Notes under the pieces: model-generated | The model's database searches: none | What the model was told of the DNA's origin: nothing | Seen by the model: the letters and a program-made list of their open reading frames with translations, nothing else | In this document: positions 25,024 through 34,137 of the stretch, one piece after another | Layout of the letters: every line of letters starts with the position of its first letter | Position numbering within the stretch: position 1 is the stretch's first letter | Program-made: the position numbers and the translations under genes | Virus record (IMG/VR): IMGVR_UViG_3300030118_003190 | Location: 1 to 40,531 of that record | DNA from: a virus | Strand: one strand, 5' to 3' | DNA length: 40,531 nucleotides

Positions 25024-25709
25024 TATGTTGCCTCACATTCTAATACACAAGTTAAATTTCTCATAAGAACAGAACTGCTTGATGTTGATTGGTCATTTGT
25101 TATAAGAACTAATATATGCGAACCCATAGGAATAGTTACATCTGTAGGAATAGACCACTCAAAACCAAAATTATAAGTACTATCACCTGATGATAAACCT
25201 GATATAGTTCCTAAATCTGCCTTGACTATCCCTCTTGTAGCAGAAGTTCCATCATGACCTGATGAAAATAAAAAATCATAATCCGCTAGAGGAATAGATG
25301 TGTAATTATTACTTGACCATCTATTGTAATTGTCAGGAAATACAAGAATAGGAGCAAAATATATTATAGTATCATTATCCCAAGTTTGACTACTACTCGA
25401 ATGCCAACTTACTTTAAATTTATGACTAGTAGTAGCCTTAACACCATATTCAAACATATTATCAAAAGGAGTACCCGCAGAAATAGATGCAGGTAAAGTG
25501 CCATAATCAGGTACTGCAGGTTCTCCATTGGGAGATGATAAAACATTAAACCTAGAATTTCTTCTTATACCATAAAAACTAGAAGGTACAGTCCAAAAAT
25601 GTCTAAAACTATTTAACGAACCAGACCTATATCCTGCCCTTGAATTAGCAGTTAAACAAACAAACTCTCTATCACTACTAGAAGTACTAATTTTTTTCCA
25701 AGTTGCCAT
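25023..25709 (-). CDS. tail protein with MATWKK-type N-terminus
   Basis: A 228-residue beta-rich, serine/aromatic-rich protein that begins MATWKKIST, almost the same as the start of the fibre two genes upstream (MATWKKVIT). The body (for example SFRHFWTVPSSFYGIRRNS and VSWHSSSSQTWDND) looks like a jelly-roll-type receptor-binding or decoration domain ending in strands (GSHILVLITNDQ). I infer that the shared N-terminal peptide anchors different fibres to the same site on the tail or capsid. No enzyme motif. TAATG overlaps couple it to both neighbours. Confidence 0.65.
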   Translation of the reverse strand: MATWKKISTSSSDREFVCLTANSRAGYRSGSLNSFRHFWTVPSSFYGIRRNSRFNVLSSPNGEPAVPDYGTLPASISAGTPFDNMFEYGVKATTSHKFKVSWHSSSSQTWDNDTIIYFAPILVFPDNYNRWSSNNYTSIPLADYDFLFSSGHDGTSATRGIVKADLGTISGLSSGDSTYNFGFEWSIPTDVTIPMGSHILVLITNDQSTSSSSVLMRNLTCVLECEAT

Positions 25710-25888
25710 TATATTCCTATATTTTTATTTAGTAGTTCTTGATGTTTTTGTTCTAACTTTTTCATAGTATCTGCACATTGCACGACATCTGTCCCTAATA
25801 TATTAGAATTATTTATCAATCTTAATAAAAACTCTGTATCTTTTATTGTAAAACCATTTACATTTAGTTTTTGGTTAAATTGTGACAT
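25709..25888 (-). CDS. small helical protein between two fibres (59 aa)
   Basis: A 59-residue gene from ATG 25888 to TAA ending at 25709, joined at both sides by one-base TAATG overlaps, so it fits exactly between two fibre genes. AGGA lies upstream of its ATG. It starts with a short beta-like peptide (MSQFNQKLNVNGFTIKDTEF) and continues as a helix with charged heptads (ADTMKKLEQKHQELLNKN). It may be a fibre chaperone or a small structural protein. The perfect coupling makes it a real gene despite its size; function unknown. Confidence 0.7.
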   Translation of the reverse strand: MSQFNQKLNVNGFTIKDTEFLLRLINNSNILGTDVVQCADTMKKLEQKHQELLNKNIGI

Positions 25889-26994
25889 TAATCAATCCTA
25901 ACATACAATTCTTTAGCATCAGTTTCAAAATAAAATGAACCTACACCACCTCCGTTACCACTAACAGAAGCAGTTCCCGATGACATAATTGCAAGAGGGA
26001 ATTTTGTAGCATTTCCTTCTTGATATACTGCCCATTGTGCAAGTCCTGAATCATTGCTCCATTGTAATGTTGGTTGTTTTGTAGCATTGTCGGTATCAAT
26101 TTCTATACCTGCTCCTGTTGCATTAGCAGCACTATTAGAACCATTTGCTAATACAATCATTTTATCGGCAATTTCTACAGTAGTACTATTTACAATAGTT
26201 TGTGTTCCACTAACTGTTAAATTACCACCTACAACAATATTACCATCTACATTTAAATTATTATCGAAATCAACATCTCCACCCGATACTTTTATACCCG
26301 ATGTATGTGCGAAATTCCAATAAAGGTCATCCATAGCATTTTTAACAGAAGAAAATGATGTTACTTTAATATCTCCTGCGGTAGCACTTGATGAATGATT
26401 AACCACAATACCATCATCAGAATCAGTTAAATCGCCAATACTTTGAAGTTCATCAGACCCTCTACCATGTAAATTATTAAAAGTTGTTTCCGATATAGTT
26501 GCTAAAGCAGTTGTCTCCGCTTCACTCATACCATGTATATCGTCAAGTTGATTACTTACACCAATACTAATAGTGTCAGTACCATTATTACCACCTAATG
26601 TTATGCCACTTGAATTTGTCAAAGTAAAATCAGCAGTTCCATCAGTATCCGAAACAGTAATTGTTGTATTTGCTACACTATCAAAAACGTTAAAACTAAC
26701 CGATGTTATATCTCCACTACTTACTTGACCTGCTACAAAATCGGCTATTGCTCCCGCAGTCATAAGAGATGTATCATTATCATCAAATGTAGTGCCTGAA
26801 TCTTGAACTGTCTGTATACCTATTGTTCCACTTGTATGTTCATCAAATGTCCAAGTACCCGTAGTTGTAAATCCTGCTGCGGTTATAACACCTGAAGTAG
26901 AATCGTCTCCACTATCAATTAAAAACCCCGATACATTACTATTTTTATAATCTGCGTCATCATTTGTTGTGATGACTTTTTTCCATGTTGCCAT
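25888..26994 (-). CDS. tail fibre protein, MATWKK-type
   Basis: A 368-residue fibre-like protein starting MATWKKVITTNDDADYKNSN. The middle is rich in short T/S/D/G repeats. Residues around 240-285 have the pattern GNIVVGGNLTVSGTQTIVNS followed by TTVEIADKMIVLANGSN, a motif I recognise from many marine phage fibres, where it precedes a head domain. The C-terminal part (GAGIEIDTDNATKQPTLQWS, then FYFETDAKELYVRID) is a compact beta domain often placed at the tip. Likely a receptor-interacting or side fibre; no cleavage chaperone is present. Confidence 0.78.
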   Translation of the reverse strand: MATWKKVITTNDDADYKNSNVSGFLIDSGDDSTSGVITAAGFTTTGTWTFDEHTSGTIGIQTVQDSGTTFDDNDTSLMTAGAIADFVAGQVSSGDITSVSFNVFDSVANTTITVSDTDGTADFTLTNSSGITLGGNNGTDTISIGVSNQLDDIHGMSEAETTALATISETTFNNLHGRGSDELQSIGDLTDSDDGIVVNHSSSATAGDIKVTSFSSVKNAMDDLYWNFAHTSGIKVSGGDVDFDNNLNVDGNIVVGGNLTVSGTQTIVNSTTVEIADKMIVLANGSNSAANATGAGIEIDTDNATKQPTLQWSNDSGLAQWAVYQEGNATKFPLAIMSSGTASVSGNGGGVGSFYFETDAKELYVRID

Positions 26995-27012
26995 TAGTTA
27001 TCTCCTTTTATG

Positions 27013-27417
27013 TTAAACACCAACATACAAATTACCTACATTCATAGCATTCTTTGTAAATACTACTTTCCCATCACTAGCACTTATATTTGGCACACCA
27101 TTAGTTGATGCAGTTGTTCCTAAATCTATTGAATTAAAAGTAATACCATGTAATGTAGTAGTATCTGTTGTTGGATTATATTTTAAAATGTCTACTTTTG
27201 AATTAGTACTAGGGTTTGTATAACTAATACTAAATGTTGAATTATCAAAATTAAAACTTACCTCTTGTTGGTTACCAAAGAATAACTTTTTACTAGATGC
27301 TATTTTATATCCTTGGGTAGTTGCTTTACCTATTGCATTTGCAACAACACCTATAGATTGATTTGTAGCATTATTAGTCCATGTGCTATTTGCATTTGAA
27401 TTAATATTCCAAGACAT
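27013..27417 (-). CDS. small beta-rich structural protein
   Basis: A 134-residue protein with a threonine/asparagine-rich start (MSWNINSNANSTWTNNAT) and strand-rich body (KKLFFGNQQEVSFNFDNSTF, then ILKYNPTTDTTTLHGITFN). No enzyme motif, signal or membrane span. An AAGGAG ribosome site lies upstream of ATG 27417. From its place between connector genes and a fibre it is probably a tail, fibre-anchor or decoration protein. Not recognised further. Confidence 0.6.
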   Translation of the reverse strand: MSWNINSNANSTWTNNATNQSIGVVANAIGKATTQGYKIASSKKLFFGNQQEVSFNFDNSTFSISYTNPSTNSKVDILKYNPTTDTTTLHGITFNSIDLGTTASTNGVPNISASDGKVVFTKNAMNVGNLYVGV

Positions 27418-27426
27418 AAACTCTCC

Positions 27427-27813
27427 TTAAAGTTTGTAAGTTTGTATTCCTCTTTTACCCGATTTTCTATAAGGGTATTGTTTTATTTTTGCTAAAAATC
27501 TATTATAATAATAACCTGCTTTTCTTAAATCATTGTTATCTTCTGCTAATCTATATTTTACATAATATACCAATGCAGTATGTAATCCCGCAGGTAAACC
27601 TATATCACTATTAATATCTTGTGTTAAAGAGTTAATTGGATTGTATCTAGAGTGATAATATATTTGAAGATAATCATTATCTGTATCGCTAAATGTTGTA
27701 TCGATTGTATCCCAATCTCCACTTAATGTATTTTTTTTGACAATAGCAATTCGCTCATCATCAAAATAATAAGCCATATCTCTTATATTTTCTTCACTAT
27801 AAGGCGATGCCAT
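27427..27813 (-). CDS. head-to-tail connector/adaptor-like protein
   Basis: A 128-residue protein with a beta-like N-terminal half (DERIAIVKKNTLSGDWDTID) and a helical half, GLPAGLHTALVYYVKYRLAED followed by YYYNRFLAKIKQYPYRKSGKR. The pattern (YVKxRLAED then YxRFLxKI then a basic tail) is common in small neck or adaptor proteins next to the capsid in marine phages. It overlaps the previous gene by one base (TAATG). I infer a ring between portal and tail nozzle. Confidence 0.65.
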   Translation of the reverse strand: MASPYSEENIRDMAYYFDDERIAIVKKNTLSGDWDTIDTTFSDTDNDYLQIYYHSRYNPINSLTQDINSDIGLPAGLHTALVYYVKYRLAEDNNDLRKAGYYYNRFLAKIKQYPYRKSGKRGIQTYKL

Positions 27814-28094
27814 TACGATTCGTCTCCTATTGGTATTTCTCCAACTAACCTTGGTATTTGTCTATATTTACCATCACTATCTTTAATTTCAACTCTATAC
27901 ACATCTATAACATTAGAAATATCTAATGTTGTCCATCTTTGGTCTTTAACTAATTTTGTTGTTGCAGATTGAGTGTTGTTTCTAGTTTTTTCGGCAATTT
28001 CATCTAAACCATCATTAAGTAACGAAAATAAATACTTATGACTTACTCTTCCTTCTGCATGTTCAATTTGTCCTATAATATCTTGTATTTTCAT
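27813..28094 (-). CDS. small adaptor-like protein
   Basis: A 93-residue protein: helix (QDIIGQIEHAEGRVSHKYLF), helix (LLNDGLDEIAEKTRNN), then a strand-rich end (RWTTLDISNVIDVYRVEIKD and YRQIPRLVGEIPIGDES). The order of two helices then strands, and the position between two connector genes, fits the adaptor or stopper ring proteins of the head-to-tail interface. Its start lies two bases after the stop of the 450-residue gene and it overlaps the next gene's ATG, so translation is coupled. No enzyme motif. Confidence 0.6.
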   Translation of the reverse strand: MKIQDIIGQIEHAEGRVSHKYLFSLLNDGLDEIAEKTRNNTQSATTKLVKDQRWTTLDISNVIDVYRVEIKDSDGKYRQIPRLVGEIPIGDES

Positions 28095-28096
28095 AA

Positions 28097-29449
28097 TTAT
28101 TGTTGAGGCATTGCAGGATTTTGCATTTGCCCTCCTCCTAAGTCTTCTTGAACTTTTCTATATCTTCTTATTAATGCTTGTATACCTTGTTTATACATAG
28201 CATCTAGTTGTGCTTGTATTTCTGATATACCCGCTTTTTTAATTTGATATTTTTCTAATTTTGCTTTTAATTCTGCAATAATATTTTGTGCAAGTTGTAA
28301 TTTTGTAGTAAATCCTTTTACAACATTATCTACCATTGCACTTGTTTTACCTAACTCTGCTTGGAATCTACTCAACATAGTATTTAATACTTGTACTTGC
28401 ATTCCTGCTAAATCTATATCTTCATCTACTATGTATTGAACTAAAGAATTACTAGCAGCATCAAATTGTGCTTTAAATTCTCCTGCATCAAAACCATCAT
28501 CTATTACAGGTGTGTCAGCATGATTAAATACATCATCTAAATCACTTGCTAAATCATTAAGTAATGCTCCTAATTGATTTGCACCTATAAAATCACTGCT
28601 TTGATATGTCAATGAAGGTATTTCACTTCTTAATTCTTTTAATGCTAGTATACTAGATTTTACAGATGAATATAAAATAACTAAATATTCTATTTCATTA
28701 GGCATTTGACCTAATGATAAATCATTACTAGCAATATTAACAGGTGCAGCATAAGAAACATATGCATTCATTTTAGGTGTAGGCAATATATAAGCCTTAC
28801 CTCTATCTCTATACCACACAGGGTCGGTTTCTGTTGCTTCTTCTAACCATCCGCTACCCGTGGCTAATCTTCCTTTTAATGCTTTTGGTACTTCTCTACA
28901 TTCCATAACTAATGATTCATCATATACAATAGCAGTAACATTTCCTTCACTATCTGTTGTGTCATTATCAACATTTGAATTACCTAATTTAGTTTCGGTC
29001 TCTCTAAGTACCGACATAACCGCTTGTGTTGGAATAGTAGCATAATTGTTTGCTAATGTTGCATTTAATGTTACTCCCGAACCACTAGATGATGTAATTG
29101 TAATTGTAGGTGCACTAGTATAACCACTACCTTTATTAGTTATAGTAACTCCCGTTATATCTCCATCTGTTACAGTTATTGTTCCTGTGGCAGTTACTCC
29201 CGTTGTTACTTGTGGAACACTAAATGCAATTGTATCACTACTATCATAATTAGAACCATCTCCATCTATTGCAACACTATCAACTATACCTCCAAAGTTA
29301 ACTTCGGTCTCTAAGCCACTTAATGCTTCTAAAGGTAACAAATTAATCAATTCTTGTTGACCATCCTTTAAGAATTGTGCAACTTGAGCATCTGTCAATG
29401 TTACTACATCTGTGCCTATATAGTTTTCTATTTCGGTTTTGTAACTCAT
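28097..29449 (-). CDS. portal-proximal structural protein with inserted beta repeats
   Basis: A 450-residue protein. The N-terminal helices (TDAQVAQFLKDGQQELINLL) resemble head-tail adaptors. Residues about 53-133 are a glycine/threonine-rich insertion of two related units, the second with NKGSGYTSAPTITIT, a GSGYTSAPT pattern often found in secreted or surface beta domains. After that the adaptor-like part resumes (VPKALKGRLATGSGWLEEAT, then YRDRGKAYILPTPKMNAYVS). The last 150 residues are a helical bundle/coil ending LGGGQMQNPAMPQQ. It overlaps the zinc-ribbon gene by ATGA. Probably part of the neck, with the repeats exposed outside. Confidence 0.65.
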   Translation of the reverse strand: MSYKTEIENYIGTDVVTLTDAQVAQFLKDGQQELINLLPLEALSGLETEVNFGGIVDSVAIDGDGSNYDSSDTIAFSVPQVTTGVTATGTITVTDGDITGVTITNKGSGYTSAPTITITSSSGSGVTLNATLANNYATIPTQAVMSVLRETETKLGNSNVDNDTTDSEGNVTAIVYDESLVMECREVPKALKGRLATGSGWLEEATETDPVWYRDRGKAYILPTPKMNAYVSYAAPVNIASNDLSLGQMPNEIEYLVILYSSVKSSILALKELRSEIPSLTYQSSDFIGANQLGALLNDLASDLDDVFNHADTPVIDDGFDAGEFKAQFDAASNSLVQYIVDEDIDLAGMQVQVLNTMLSRFQAELGKTSAMVDNVVKGFTTKLQLAQNIIAELKAKLEKYQIKKAGISEIQAQLDAMYKQGIQALIRRYRKVQEDLGGGQMQNPAMPQQ

Positions 29450-29667
29450 TTTTTAAATCTTTTTAAATTGTCTTCAACACTTGCATAACTTATTTCCATT
29501 TTAGTCTGCCTTGCAAAAGGATTCATTTGTAAATATGGTGCATCTTTTACTGTATCGTCTAAAAGTGACGTATTACAGTTGCTACAAATATAGCCATTTT
29601 TATCTGTCTTTTCAACTAGTTCTTTGCATTTTTCTTGTTTACAATAAACCCAAATTTTTCTAGCCAT
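29446..29667 (-). CDS. zinc-ribbon protein next to capsid
   Basis: A 73-residue protein. The frame could be extended to a TTG at 29685, but the ATG at 29667 has GAAGGG eight bases upstream and is preferred. Cysteines C9-x4-C14 and C28-x2-C31 (YCKQEKCKELVEKTDKNGYI, then CSNCN) form a zinc ribbon. The C-terminal part (APYLQMNPFARQTKMEISYA) is flexible. It begins inside the 43-residue ORF and ends with an ATGA overlap into the neck gene. Zinc ribbons are found among marine phage late genes; the role is unknown. Confidence 0.65.
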   Translation of the reverse strand: MARKIWVYCKQEKCKELVEKTDKNGYICSNCNTSLLDDTVKDAPYLQMNPFARQTKMEISYASVEDNLKRFKK

Positions 29668-29791
29668 TCCAATACCCTTCTTCAACCTCTATTATTAGTG
29701 GATACTCCAAAGGGGGATAAAATTCATATCCCCCCGTAGAGTTATAATCAAACCATTCAGATAGGTCTAATTTAGCCAATCGGTGTACCAT
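29660..29791 (-). CDS. small acidic ORF overlapping capsid gene end (43 aa)
   Basis: A 43-codon frame from ATG 29791 (inside the last codons of the capsid gene, other frame) to TAG at 29660, filling the gap before the zinc-ribbon gene, which it overlaps by 8 bases. The peptide (MVHRLAKLDLSEWFDYNSTG, then YEFYPPLEYPLIIEVEEGYW) has normal composition and an acidic, aromatic, proline-containing end. There is no ribosome site, but termination of capsid translation nearby could allow re-initiation. It may be a real small protein; chance is possible. Confidence 0.45.
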   Translation of the reverse strand: MVHRLAKLDLSEWFDYNSTGGYEFYPPLEYPLIIEVEEGYWNG

Positions 29792-31196
29792 TATTAACAA
29801 ATGAGAACAACGAATGTGATTCAGGCATACATACTTCAAGTCCTGCTTCTGTAAGAATCAAGTCTTTTCGTAAGTCTTCATCAGGTAGTTGTACATTTGT
29901 ATCAATGTAAGTATCACGATTTAAGCCATTACCAACAAGTGGTCTGTATTTCACATTATCAAGGTCTACACAAACCATCATGTTTTTAGCAACACCTCTA
30001 AATAAAGGTTGCTTAACTAGGTTTAATGTTCCATGAACAGTTTCAATCTGCATTACTTTATGACCAAATCCACCAGTTTTACCTTCAAAATTGATGTTTA
30101 GGTTATAATTAGTATTTACAGAACTTTCAATGAAACCGCCTTGCATTTTATTGAACAATGTAATTACAGGTAAACTCGCCATACAGAACTTCTCAGAACT
30201 TCCACCCCTTGCAGGGTCAAAGATAACTTCTAAGTCATTTAAGAATGAATCGTATGTAAATTCACTTGGTACACTTGCATCTCCCGCAGAATCAATATCT
30301 ATAATTCTAGAGTATGATTTTTTAGCACTATATGCTAAATTATCAGCAGGGTTTGACTCATGTGTTATTCCAGATTGAGATAAAATGTTACCAATCAAAC
30401 CATCTGTATATTGAATACCACCTACAATACCTTTATTATTAAAAAGCATTGCTCTTTCAATATCAACTTTATGTTCTCTTAGTTTCATTGCCCAAATTCT
30501 ATCCCACTCTTTGGCATATCCTCGCATGTTTGTTGCATACGCAGTATTTGACATTGAAGCAGTTGTTTTGAAAATTTGAGTATACCCAAAGTTTTCATCA
30601 ATGCCATATCCGAAAGAATCAGGCGAACCTGTTCCTTCCGCAAAAGCACTACCAATTACTTGAAATGTTAAATCCGCACCTGCGCTTAAATCAGTATCAG
30701 TACTACCAGAAACACTTACAGTTTTAAGTTGAACAGTATTAGTTCCTACTGCTTCAACTCTTGCTGTAATTTGCTCAGGCATTTCACTTGATACTTTGAT
30801 TGCTTGGACTAATTGACCAACCAATAGACCATCAGAACTTACAACAGGAATATCATTAGAAGCAGCGGTATTGCCTGCTCCATCCGCATCATAAGTCCAA
30901 TTTTCGCCTTCTGTTGCTTCAATTTTAAGTACTCCTGCTTCCGCAGTATTTGTTACAAATGTTCTGTCTGTCCATTTGATTGCTTCTCTATCTTCTAAAA
31001 CTCTAAATACAGGGTCATTAGTAGGCATTTTTGCTACAGCATTTAGATAAACGAAAAAAGGTGTTTCATCGGGTGTAAGTTTATATACTCTGTCACCAAA
31101 ATTATGTCTTCTTCGTAATCCTTGCTGTGGAGCAATAGCACCTGTCGTTTGACCTGTATATAGAGCATTACTACTTTTTAATGCATCTGTTGCCAT
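29772..31196 (-). CDS. major capsid protein (HK97 fold)
   Basis: A 474-residue protein placed directly after the scaffold and with a strong ribosome site (AAAAGGAG before ATG 31196), as expected for the most abundant virion protein. The start (SNALYTGQTTGAIAPQQGLR then RRHNFGDRVYKLTPDETPFF) is typical of podoviral capsids whose N-arm precedes the E-loop region. It continues with a domain rich in T/S/V strands and a C-terminal strand-turn (VCMPESHSLFSFVNNG). No separate protease gene is evident, so maturation, if any, is unknown. The fold is inferred from gene order, length and sequence style. Confidence 0.82.
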   Translation of the reverse strand: MATDALKSSNALYTGQTTGAIAPQQGLRRRHNFGDRVYKLTPDETPFFVYLNAVAKMPTNDPVFRVLEDREAIKWTDRTFVTNTAEAGVLKIEATEGENWTYDADGAGNTAASNDIPVVSSDGLLVGQLVQAIKVSSEMPEQITARVEAVGTNTVQLKTVSVSGSTDTDLSAGADLTFQVIGSAFAEGTGSPDSFGYGIDENFGYTQIFKTTASMSNTAYATNMRGYAKEWDRIWAMKLREHKVDIERAMLFNNKGIVGGIQYTDGLIGNILSQSGITHESNPADNLAYSAKKSYSRIIDIDSAGDASVPSEFTYDSFLNDLEVIFDPARGGSSEKFCMASLPVITLFNKMQGGFIESSVNTNYNLNINFEGKTGGFGHKVMQIETVHGTLNLVKQPLFRGVAKNMMVCVDLDNVKYRPLVGNGLNRDTYIDTNVQLPDEDLRKDLILTEAGLEVCMPESHSLFSFVNNGTPIG

Positions 31197-31225
31197 TGTT
31201 ATTTTCTCCTTTTGAGATTATTTGA

Positions 31226-32041
31226 TTACTTAAGTTCCATTTTGGACTTTTTAGCAGCATTCATAACCGCATCCCACGCAGCATCAGTTTCATTAACCTT
31301 AGGTGCTTGAGGTGTACCCCCTTGCAATATACCTGCTCCACTTGGTGCATTTTGTACACGTTGTGCTGCATTTATACTAGGGTCAACTCCTTGTGTTGGT
31401 TGAGATGAGGTTGATGTGGCTCTCCACATTTGAACTAACTGCTCAGTCCCCATTTGTGCAACAGGAGTATTAGCAAATTCATAGAATGACTTTTTATCTT
31501 GTTCATTCAATCCTAAACTTCCTAACTCCTTATCAAACTCAGATAGTTGTTGTTGTTGTTTATATTGTCCAACTAGTTCCTCACGAACTTGACCAACCGC
31601 ATTATTAATGTTGTTTTGCTCTTGTTGAACTCTAAACTGATAACTCGAACTATTTGGGTCATTATAGGCATCCCAAGGGTCAAAATCTTCGGGCGGTGTT
31701 AAAGTTTTTGGTTCTTCTTTAACAGGCTCTTGAGGTTGTCCGACATTAGCAAGTTGTTCTTGAAGTTTTTTGTTCTCCTCAAACAATTTATCTTTTTCCG
31801 ATTGGAAATATTTAGCCGAAGCCTCCCAATTATGAGGTTCTTGGTTTTGTTGCATACCCTGAGATTCTTCTACAGATGGTTGAGGTTCACTATTTGTTAA
31901 TGTCTCTTGATTATCCGATATAAGATTCTCGTCATTGTTTCCGATTATCGGGTCGCCTTCATAACCTTGGTTATTAGGGTTTACGGATGATTCATCAACC
32001 ATTCCCTGTTCAGGCAACTCGTTTGTAGTATTGTCTACCAT
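31226..32041 (-). CDS. capsid scaffolding protein
   Basis: A 271-residue acidic protein rich in glutamine, asparagine, proline and glutamate. It has a disordered N-terminus (VDNTTNELPEQGMVDESSVN), a coiled coil at about 76-100 (KYFQSEKDKLFEENKKLQEQ), further helices with QQQQ, and a short lysine-rich C-terminus (AAKKSKMELK) of the kind that binds the capsid interior. It lies exactly between portal and major capsid and overlaps the portal stop by one base (TAATG). This order and composition are those of scaffolds in P22- and T7-like phages. It would guide shell assembly and leave before or during DNA packaging. Confidence 0.8.
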   Translation of the reverse strand: MVDNTTNELPEQGMVDESSVNPNNQGYEGDPIIGNNDENLISDNQETLTNSEPQPSVEESQGMQQNQEPHNWEASAKYFQSEKDKLFEENKKLQEQLANVGQPQEPVKEEPKTLTPPEDFDPWDAYNDPNSSSYQFRVQQEQNNINNAVGQVREELVGQYKQQQQLSEFDKELGSLGLNEQDKKSFYEFANTPVAQMGTEQLVQMWRATSTSSQPTQGVDPSINAAQRVQNAPSGAGILQGGTPQAPKVNETDAAWDAVMNAAKKSKMELK

Positions 32042-34137
32042 TATTCTTCTCCTTCTTCTGATTTCTTAGGTTCTTGAGATTTATCGCTTTTGGCTTTCAT
32101 TTTGTTAGCCATTCGCAACTTCTCTTCCTCAAGTTTAACCGAATGTTGAAGTTTGTTAACCGCTACTCTTGTTTCTGACCTTGTGGCTTGTTCCTGCTCG
32201 TTCAATGTAGACTTAAATTTCTCAACTTCAGTCCTTTGTCTTGCACTTACAGATTCCCTTCTAGCGGTTTGAAGGTCGCCACTCAATTCTTTTATTTGTT
32301 GTTGAGCACCTGCTAATTGTTGTTGTAATTGTTGTATTTCACTCATTCTATTAATGACACCCTCTCTATCAAATATATCCGATTTTTTGAGAGCCTCTTC
32401 TCTATCGATAAGACCCATTTGGTATGCCTCCATATAGACCGCATGTTCTGCCCATCTATTTGTAGGAGTCGTAGAATTACCAACAACAGTAATATCATAT
32501 TGACCAACTTGTAAATTGTTCTTCCATTCCGTAATAGCATTACCCATGCTATCGTACATTTGTACTTTTTCGTTAATTGTTGCCTCATTGATGTCATTGT
32601 TTGGATTTACAAGCCTAAATGTTTTTTGATAATCGTAATGCTCTTTACATAAATTAAATACAACTAGTCCTAATCTTTTTAAACTACCCTCTATATCTCT
32701 TAATTTAGATTTACTACGTCTTGCTCCAAAGTCTTCTAATTGCATTGTTGCACTTGCAGTTCTTGGTGCAGCATCCGCATTGCCTTGTTGCATTTCGTAA
32801 ATACCCATATTTAAATCTATATATCCCTCAATCATTTTAGGCAATTGTATAATTGATTGCGATAATGGTTGTGGACTTGGAAAATGTGGCTCTCCAAAAC
32901 TAGCATCATATTCTATAGTTGCAGTTGGATTTGCCCAATCCCTTTCTAATTGTTCCATATCTTGTATCGAACCTTGTGGAACTAATAATTTTAAACCTGC
33001 ACTTGATTGTGCATGTGCAGTTATTAATGATGTTAACTTATTAATAAATCTTTGCATATCCTTACCCTTACTAACATCCGATAATGGATAAGGTGTGTTT
33101 GTCCATATATTCGGAGCAGGTATTACAGGATATTTATCACTATTTAATATCATTGTAGATAACACTACTTGACCTAATACATGTGTACAACGTATTCTTG
33201 TTTGTTGCACTTCAACCATTTGTATTTCGCCAATATCTACTGCTGCTTTAAACTCAGGTTGTTGCCCTAAGACTTCTAGTTGTTGATAGTCTATAATATA
33301 TTCATCGCCTTTAGTAACATTTTTAACTCTAAAGTATGGAACTTTTATTTTATCATAATGATGGAATAATCTATATTTTTCCATTTCTTGTTCGCCATCA
33401 TCATAATCTGCTACTCTATCGGGTGTAAAACTTTTTCTATCATCATAATTACTAGAAGGATAATCTTCACTTTTAAAACCTGTACCCGAATTAATATATT
33501 CGATTAATGGTTTATCATATAAAGGTTCTCCGTTTTCATCTACACCTTCGGGAATTTCATTTAATATTGTGTATTCATTTAAAAGTTGTTGTTTAGTTAA
33601 TACATTGGTAACAACTATTCCCGCAGCATCGTCAAAATATCTACTTCTACTATTAGGGTCTACATAAACTTTGAATGGGTCTAAGTGTGAAATTTTTATA
33701 TCTCCACGACCATAATCACTTTCTTTATCTACATAAGCATAAAAATAACCTATACCACATATAGCATAATCATGCACAACTTGTTTAAACATTTCATTAC
33801 CATCGGATATTTCCCAAATGTAATGTAAAATTGTATTTATTATGTGAGCCATTTTCACATCCGAATCTTCTCGTGCGATAGCACGAAATTTTGGAGGTCT
33901 AGATGTGGTTATTGCCTTAAACTGCTCAATAGCAGAATATAATCTATCAACAGATAAACTACTTTGGTTTCTAGATGCTAATTCTTCTACTTCCGCATCT
34001 GTCCAATGATTACCTAAATAAAAATCAATATCTTCTCTAGCACCTTGCTCCCAATCCTTACGGGCATCAGACCAAGACTTGTAAAGTTCTTTGATTCTTG
34101 TCGCTCTTACGTCTTCTGGAAATTTTCTATCTGCCAT
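32041..34137 (-). CDS. portal protein (P22-type)
   Basis: A 698-residue portal that forms the twelve-subunit DNA gate and anchors the terminase. The N-terminal helical part includes SWSDARKDWEQGAREDIDFY and the LGNHWT segment. Residues around 75-200 carry the stem/clip pattern (PPKFRAIAREDSDVKMAHII, then DYAICGIGYFYAYVD and LDPFKVYVDPNSR) that I associate with the P22-like portal family. Length fits that family (about 700). The last 100 residues form a long coiled coil (QQLAGAQQQIKELSGDLQTA), comparable to the P22 barrel. An AT-rich 71-base gap separates it from the large terminase. Confidence 0.9.
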   Translation of the reverse strand: MADRKFPEDVRATRIKELYKSWSDARKDWEQGAREDIDFYLGNHWTDAEVEELASRNQSSLSVDRLYSAIEQFKAITTSRPPKFRAIAREDSDVKMAHIINTILHYIWEISDGNEMFKQVVHDYAICGIGYFYAYVDKESDYGRGDIKISHLDPFKVYVDPNSRSRYFDDAAGIVVTNVLTKQQLLNEYTILNEIPEGVDENGEPLYDKPLIEYINSGTGFKSEDYPSSNYDDRKSFTPDRVADYDDGEQEMEKYRLFHHYDKIKVPYFRVKNVTKGDEYIIDYQQLEVLGQQPEFKAAVDIGEIQMVEVQQTRIRCTHVLGQVVLSTMILNSDKYPVIPAPNIWTNTPYPLSDVSKGKDMQRFINKLTSLITAHAQSSAGLKLLVPQGSIQDMEQLERDWANPTATIEYDASFGEPHFPSPQPLSQSIIQLPKMIEGYIDLNMGIYEMQQGNADAAPRTASATMQLEDFGARRSKSKLRDIEGSLKRLGLVVFNLCKEHYDYQKTFRLVNPNNDINEATINEKVQMYDSMGNAITEWKNNLQVGQYDITVVGNSTTPTNRWAEHAVYMEAYQMGLIDREEALKKSDIFDREGVINRMSEIQQLQQQLAGAQQQIKELSGDLQTARRESVSARQRTEVEKFKSTLNEQEQATRSETRVAVNKLQHSVKLEEEKLRMANKMKAKSDKSQEPKKSEEGEE

